Assembly: GCF_033439725.1 (NCBI RefSeq)
Contig: NW_026944384.1
Location: 1 to 64,000, forward strand
Direction of reading: 5' to 3'
Length of the DNA: 64,000 nt
Source: Neurospora tetraspora
Taxonomy: Eukaryota > Ascomycota > Sordariomycetes > Sordariales > Sordariaceae
Shown here one piece after another: positions 59,884-64,000 of the stretch. Every line of letters begins with the position of its first letter. The first letter of the stretch is position 1. The notes under the pieces are model-generated. The model was given only the letters and a program-made list of their open reading frames with translations, had not been told where the DNA came from and ran no database searches. A program made the translations under genes and the position numbers.

Positions 59884-60305
59884 GTCAAACTGTTGTTTTG
59901 ACGTCTTGCCAAAGCCCTCGCCTTCTTCTCAGGCCGCTTGCTCTTCTTTGCAAGCCTCTTCAGCTCGCGATCCGCGTGTTCGCGAACATAGGCTGACTCC
60001 CTAGCTATGCTCTTGGTGTATTCGAAAGCCGTGCTGTAGCGGAAGATTGCCTGTAGTTCCTTGAGGAGAAAAGCTTGTTGCCATCTAAGGGGCTCGGGGC
60101 AAGCGAGAACGTAATGAAGGACGTAAAGAATATGGCCGCAAGGTTGTCCGTTGGCAACGTCGCCAGATGGTGAACTGGCTGGTTGTTGAGGACTTGAGGG
60201 TGAGGAGGTAATGAAGGTAGTTGTTGAGGATGAAGAGAGGATGGTTTCATCTGATGGTGGCTGATGGAGACATGGTATATATATCGGACGGTGTCTTATG
60301 TGCAT
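59880..60305 (-). CDS. Unrecognised 141-aa ORF with basic helical C-terminus
   Basis: An ATG frame with a Ser/Thr/Pro-rich first third and a helical second half (GHILYVLHYVLACPEPLRWQ, QAFLLKELQAIFRYSTAFEY), ending in a strongly basic stretch (ELKRLAKKSKRPEKKARALA). Codon use looks genuine. It ends TGA within ATGA, so its stop overlaps the ATG of the zinc-knuckle frame by four bases. Either the two are separate small genes, one gene whose frame has been broken, or there is an unseen intron. No domain recognised. Confidence 0.4.
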   Translation of the reverse strand: MHIRHRPIYIPCLHQPPSDETILSSSSTTTFITSSPSSPQQPASSPSGDVANGQPCGHILYVLHYVLACPEPLRWQQAFLLKELQAIFRYSTAFEYTKSIARESAYVREHADRELKRLAKKSKRPEKKARALARRQNNSLT

Positions 60306-60727
60306 ATCGTTGACGCGATCAGCCCTTCGTCCTATATACTGTAGTTCTGTCTTGAAGGTAGGTGAAATGTTGGTAAGTACTAAAACTCTTCGATACCTTC
60401 TCTCCTTGTATAGGCGGACGGAGCTGAGGTATTTATGCTTTGATTCAATGAAGACAAAGCTGACTGTTTACTATGATTGCGTTCTCCCTTTATACGTCCA
60501 CCAAGGTTGTGACTGAAGTTGAGTCATACCAGGGCAGAAAGGGCAAATAGTCCACTCATAAGTATATCACGCAAGAGTACCTCTGAAGTATAAAAACGGA
60601 TGACAGTTGCGTAGCTATTGAACCTAAAGGTTGCTTTTACCATAGGAAAAAAGCAATGGAATGGGGATTGTCTGCAGGATGCTCATAACATGCTTGCTCA
60701 AACTAGTCATCTCCTAGCCCCGTCACA
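60306..60727. other. Spacer between divergent small ORFs
   Basis: Separates the minus frame ending at 60305 from the plus frame starting at 60728. AT-richer than average; no supported feature. Confidence 0.4.
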
Positions 60728-61247
60728 ATGGCGCCGATAGCGTCCTGCCAAACAGCAGTTGCCAACTCCACAATAGCTTGCGATGGTGCAATACATATAA
60801 TATACAATGGGGGGCTACAGCCAGCACATTGGTTTGCCATCGGGTTTTCCATTTGGTTCCTCTTCGGTTTCATCGAATTTACACGTGCATCACACTCGAA
60901 AATTTGGACGACTACCTTCTATGGTGGAAGAGAATGGGCCGGATATCTCTACATCACAACGAATGCAGAAGAAGCTTACCGAGCTATAACAAACTACACG
61001 CAACTTAGACTTAGTTGTGAGATGAAAGAAAGTCTTGTGCCTTGTACCTTCAAGGTAAGTGCTACCTGAGTGAGCAACTGAGCAACTTTGCTCCTCTTTG
61101 CTCTCTTTGGTGCTTATCTTGTCTTGTCTTTTCCATATCGACTCTGATGATAGAGAACCCCTGAATTTGGTATCCTACCTGCCCCCCCACGAAGAATGAT
61201 CATCTCCGACGATCGTTCGTCGTTTCTAAATACATGCAATTGCTCCT
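60728..61247 (+). pseudogene. Small membrane-protein gene apparently disrupted by a solo LTR
   Basis: The ATG at 60728 (CACAATGG context) opens an exon to 61051 at a good GTAAGTG donor. It encodes a Cys-bearing start (MAPIASCQTAVANSTIACDG), one membrane segment (HWFAIGFSIWFLFGFIEF) and WAGYLYITTNAEEAYRAI. A TAG acceptor near 61153 opens a second exon (starting RTPEFGILPAPPRRM), which runs open into the LTR at 61248. On the far side of the LTR the frame is open again for ~45 codons. This suggests the element landed in an exon of a host gene. The host family is not recognised. Confidence 0.45.
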
Positions 61248-61506
61248 TGTTACGATCCAATAAGGGATCACTTATGTAAGCAGCTAGGTAGACCAATCAG
61301 GGCCGCGCCGGGTGGCCGAGAATAGCCTCACCGGCGCAGCGGCGCACACTGAAGGACCAGTATATAAAGAAGGCCTTCCCAGGCCTTCTGTCTACTGGGC
61401 TCTTCAGCAAGCAATAGCTTTCACAATCGACCAGTACCTTTTGGCTACTACTACCGTTGATCATATTCCCAGCGATATACTCCTGTGCTTGTAACGGTTC
61501 GTCACA
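61248..61506 (+). mobile_element. Solo LTR of an LTR retrotransposon, copy 2
   Basis: A 259-bp element with the same TGTTACGATCC...CGTCACA ends as copy 1, flanked by the 5-bp target duplication CTCCT at 61243-61247 and 61507-61511. TATATAAA lies near 61361. No internal region is left. Distinct target duplications show that the two solo LTRs are separate insertions of one family. They are clearly the same family but visibly diverged in the middle part. A relic of LTR-LTR recombination. Confidence 0.92.
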
Positions 61507-61565
61507 CTCCTGTCCAGTGATTGAACCGATAAGCCCCATGCTCTTCCAGATGAATGTCCTTCAAA

Positions 61566-61680
61566 GTCATCGCGCCAGCCTCCTGTCTCGAAATCATCGC
61601 AGTGAAGTACTCATCGCGGTGAAACTCATTGCGTTAACCTCCTGTCCCTAAATTATTGCAGTTAAGTCCCGTGTCTATCC
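61566..61680. repeat. Imperfect tandem duplication, unit about 57 bp
   Basis: Two diverged copies of a unit built around CTCATTGCG/TCATCGCG, CCTCCTGTC and ATCGCAGTGAAGT, beginning near 61566 and 61624. The second copy has several C-to-T type differences. It lies just right of solo LTR copy 2. Confidence 0.6.
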
Positions 61681-61717
61681 TCGGTCAATTGCCTACCTAC
61701 CGTAGGTATCGGAACTG

Positions 61718-62098
61718 TTATTCGTCTTTTCCTCCTTTAGACCAATCCACTTCTCGAAGCCTTTCTAGGGACCGGTCTTCGAGCTCAGCGGGATTGCTGC
61801 CGGATGGCAGCTGTGGAGCTGCCTCCATGGTTTCGACGCTGTGAGTAAGAGGGGGCTGGTCGATGGGAGGAGGAGAATATACTACTAGCATCGCTGTGAG
61901 TTGTGAAACCTTTTCTAGGATGAAAAGGTGCATCTCTTTGCTCCGTTGCGACGGGATATCGAAGCGTGTGTTGGTCAGCCGGTAGTATTTAAGGTACAAC
62001 TCTCTGATAGTTAACGTCCATTCGAGGTTTGTGCCGATGATGGGGATCTTTGACATCAGCTGTTTCGCCAGATTTTCCAGCTGCGCCTCGATGTCGCG
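61718..62098 (-). CDS. Unrecognised protein, C-terminal exon
   Basis: A TAG acceptor next to 62098 opens a minus-strand exon with coding character: EAQLENLAKQLMSKIPIIGT, then LEWTLTIRELYLKYYRLTNT and RSKEMHLFILEKVSQLTAML. It ends in a Pro/Ser/Glu-rich tail (LEDRSLERLREVDWSKGGKD) and a stop at 61718. The sequence upstream on this strand has T(17) and C(10) runs that would lie in the preceding intron as a pyrimidine tract. The 5' exon was not identified. The helical pattern suggests a real but unnamed fungal protein. Confidence 0.4.
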   Translation of the reverse strand, partial: RDIEAQLENLAKQLMSKIPIIGTNLEWTLTIRELYLKYYRLTNTRFDIPSQRSKEMHLFILEKVSQLTAMLVVYSPPPIDQPPLTHSVETMEAAPQLPSGSNPAELEDRSLERLREVDWSKGGKDE

Positions 62099-62212
62099 GG
62101 ACTAGTGCGAGGGGGGGGGGACATGATAGGTGATGTTGACCAAAAAAAAAAAAAAAAAGTGGACGGAGAATGGGATGGAATGTAGGCAAACCTACCTACG
62201 CCGCGGTCGATA

Positions 62213-62593
62213 ATGGCTGATCTCCTCAAACATATAGAAAAAAAGGACCCGACACTTATCGAACTCATCTCCCTATCAGTAATGCTCATGCTTCCTCTTT
62301 TCCACTGCTATAGCCCTGTAAGCTGTGCGACCTCGATGATTTTTCGGACACATGGGACCAGATGGCTATCAACGAAATCATCAATGATGATCAGGCCAAG
62401 GTCAACAAGCTCAAGGACAAGGCCGCATGGTAGATTTTCTTGTTCCATCGCCATCTCCCGGTGTTACGCGATGAAGTGATGCGTAACCGTAATGACAGCA
62501 GGACTGACAATGAGTATCAGTTAGTACTGCTGGGAGCCTCTACCTGGAACCTCACACAGCGATCACAAGTGACTGTGCAAGATATAATAGGTA
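62213..62593 (+). pseudogene. Small two-exon ORF cut by an in-frame TAG
   Basis: ATG 62213 opens MADLLKHIEKKDPTLIELIS. A GTAATG...TATAG segment of only 35 bp, if removed, joins it in phase to PCKLCDLDDFSDTWDQMAIN and DDQAKVNKLKDKAAW. TAG follows at 62430-62432, and the same frame then stays open for about 53 codons (LFHRHLPVLRDEVMRNRNDS, then NEYQLVLLGASTWNLTQRSQ) to a TGA. 35 bp is shorter than normal introns in this window. Family unknown. It may be a decayed gene or a stop-loss editing substrate. Confidence 0.35.
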
Positions 62594-63047
62594 GATGATT
62601 GATTGATAGCTACCTCTAGGATTGACGCCAAGGCGACAGCGAGGCAGAGCCTCTTATACTGGCATGACATGAGCCTGCCTCTCAGGGAGGGCAGACCTGA
62701 TCATGTCATGACCAGTTCTGGTGAGGTGGGTCAACCATGATCCATGACGACGGGAACCATAGCACCCAGAATATGAGTATATCTTGACAAAAGAAGAGGC
62801 TACCTAGGCTTGCTTAAACCACGGCTTGGTTGGGCTGTTGAAGATTGTTGAGCCTGTGTTGCAGGAATCTCGGGAGGAGGGGGTAAATGTCATCAATATT
62901 GGAGCGCGCATACCCGCCCACGAAGGCCAGTCGATAGCTTCGTCAACCAAGGATGAGAGATTACCTTACTAACGCTCTCTGCCACCGGCAAGATGCGTTG
63001 TGGCCTGGGTCTAGGGTCCTGGGCTGGGTGTATTCCTGAGAAAATGT
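62594..63047. other. Gene-free spacer
   Basis: No supported frame, repeat or RNA gene. Confidence 0.4.
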
Positions 63048-63353
63048 TTAGAAGACTTGCTTAGGAGCAGCAGACACATAAACAACCTTCACAAACTCCC
63101 CCTCGTCCCTAACCAGAGGCCCATCCTCCCTAAACCACCTAACCCCAAGCTCCCATCCCTTATCATCCCTCTCAACCCCATGCAATTCCCCCGTCGGCAC
63201 TAGCATTAACGAGGCTAGCCTCGGTGTTTCGGGCAGGTTCACAACGTCTTCAATAAACCCCTCAATGTGTGGGACGCATTGTGCTACGGCGGCATTGCCA
63301 TGAATGAGCCAGATTCGGGGGAGGAGCTCGAAGAAGGGGAAGTTGACTTTACG
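63048..63353 (-). CDS. Unrecognised protein, last exon
   Basis: A minus-strand frame open from a TAG acceptor near 63354 to the stop at 63048. It encodes NFPFFELLPRIWLIHGNAAV, CVPHIEGFIEDVVNLPETPR, LASLMLVPTGELHGVERDDK and WELGVRWFREDGPLVRDEGE, a pattern with good hydrophobic periodicity. No family recognised, and no 5' exon was found. It overlaps the opposite-strand frame at 63300-63590. Confidence 0.4.
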   Translation of the reverse strand, partial: RKVNFPFFELLPRIWLIHGNAAVAQCVPHIEGFIEDVVNLPETPRLASLMLVPTGELHGVERDDKGWELGVRWFREDGPLVRDEGEFVKVVYVSAAPKQVF

Positions 63354-63590
63354 GGTCTACCCTCGTCGGGTTCGTTATCAACTCTATCCGACGCTTCGGC
63401 TATATCCAACATTCCGGCCCTGTCCTCATGTCATCTTCAGCCAACAAACGGACGAAGGGTAGACGAACATGTGCTGCCCGGGTGTACGGGTATTGGCGTT
63501 ACCAATTCCAAGAGGAATCGGAAGGGTGAACTGGAAGTGGTTCTGTGCCAAATGGTTGGGGTAGAGCGCAGGGTCGTCCGGGCGGATTAG
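63300..63590 (+). CDS. Overlapping plus-strand ORF with acidic start
   Basis: ATG 63300 opens MNEPDSGEELEEGEVDFTGL followed by a Ser-rich stretch (SSGSLSTLSDASAISNIPAL), a composition typical of fungal disordered N-termini. The frame closes at 63590. It shares ~55 bp with the minus-strand exon, so at most one is likely real. It could be the 5' end of a gene continuing into the exon at the window edge. Confidence 0.3.
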   Translation: MNEPDSGEELEEGEVDFTGLPSSGSLSTLSDASAISNIPALSSCHLQPTNGRRVDEHVLPGCTGIGVTNSKRNRKGELEVVLCQMVGVERRVVRAD

Positions 63591-63896
63591 AGCCGTTGAG
63601 CGCGAGTTTTGAACCGAGCGGAGGCGTGAAGGAAGGGTGCGCAGCTGGGTGGTTAGAATGCCCTGGCTCTACCTTTGCGTCAATGTCAGTCACCACCCGC
63701 GCGGCTGGTTCTTGTTCGACTACAAAGGATAACGACGGCCAGTGCCGCCACCCCCGCAACGGCATTCTTCTACTCAAGGAGGTTAAGACAGCCCTCGACC
63801 ATGTGGCTTTGGTTATTGTCCCAAATGTTGAGGGTGATGCAAGCGAGAAAGCGTTATCACCGCCGCTGACCTAACTAACGCTACTAGTACTACCGC

Positions 63897-64000
63897 CTAT
63901 TAGTCCGAATTCGATAAAGTCAAAACAGAGAACGGAGGGAAACGCCAGACGCGGACCAAGTTGAAGCAGAAGAAGGACATTGTGGAGAAAGAACTGGTGA
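63897..64000 (+). CDS. Possible exon running off the right edge
   Basis: After a CTAACTAACG branch-like site and a CTATTAG acceptor, a plus-strand frame (EFDKVKTENGGKRQTRTKLK, then QKKDIVEKELV) is open to the last base. Strongly Lys/Glu-rich. Too short to identify. Confidence 0.35.

Noticed and set aside
41643-61506. The two LTRs as the ends of one 19.9-kb element
   Set aside because: Each copy has its own complete 5-bp target duplication, and the sequence between them holds ordinary host genes.
62111-62158. G(10) and A(17) runs as a retroposed poly(A) tail
   Set aside because: No target duplication or retroposon body next to them; more easily explained as an intronic pyrimidine tract on the minus strand.
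1-64000. tRNA, rRNA, CRISPR or centromere/telomere repeats
   Set aside because: Looked for cloverleaf arms with TTCGANTC-type loops, spaced direct repeats and TTAGGG runs; none convincing.

Overview
The window looks like nuclear DNA of a filamentous ascomycete, most likely a Neurospora or close Sordariales relative. The reasons are short introns (about 50-145 bp, one of 650 bp) with GTAAGT/GTGAGT-type donors and CTAAC-type branch sites, CT-rich 5' leaders, single genes spread over both strands with 0.5-5 kb spacers, CTACCTAGGTA-like spacer motifs, and a familiar set of fungal housekeeping proteins. There are no operons, CRISPR arrays or rRNA genes, and I recognised no tRNA.

0-53 kb is an ordinary gene-bearing region. 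In order it holds: a partial unrecognised gene at the left edge (-); an eight-exon AAAP amino-acid permease (-); a Crb2/Rad9/53BP1-like tandem-BRCT checkpoint protein (+); a small secreted Cys-rich protein whose intron carries an 11-bp tandem array (-); a 79-aa membrane microprotein (+); the septation GTPase Spg1/Tem1 (-); glycine-cleavage H protein (+); hydroxymethylbilane synthase (-); a PLAC8-family protein with an in-frame TAG inside its C-terminal repeats (-); a small mitochondrial membrane protein (-); CAND1 (+); TRAPP subunit Trs31 (+); APC/C subunit Apc13 (-); a secreted precursor with three Cys-peptide repeats beside Kex2-type sites (-); a tail-anchored-like protein (+); an orphan 306-aa protein just downstream of a solo LTR (+); an FHIP/RAI16 protein of the FTS-Hook-FHIP dynein adaptor (-); a lipase-3-like hydrolase (+); and a small single-pass membrane protein (-). 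These genes serve unrelated processes and show no shared pathway.

53-64 kb is different. It carries many short, mostly minus-strand frames that look coding but are repeatedly interrupted, a CCHC zinc-knuckle exon, a second solo LTR sitting inside an otherwise open frame, and small frames cut by stops. I read it as an accessory, decaying segment.

The most interesting signal is the TAG at 20268-20270. The same reading frame and the same roughly 18-residue repeat continue for 269 codons beyond it, and the TAG lies in the loop of a hairpin. That is what a fungal A-to-I (UAG to UGG) stop-loss editing site would look like, although a plain nonsense allele fits the DNA equally well. Second is the candidate Kex2-processed repeat peptide precursor at 32954-34276. 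All exon models were derived by eye from splice motifs and frame continuity; no database search was possible.
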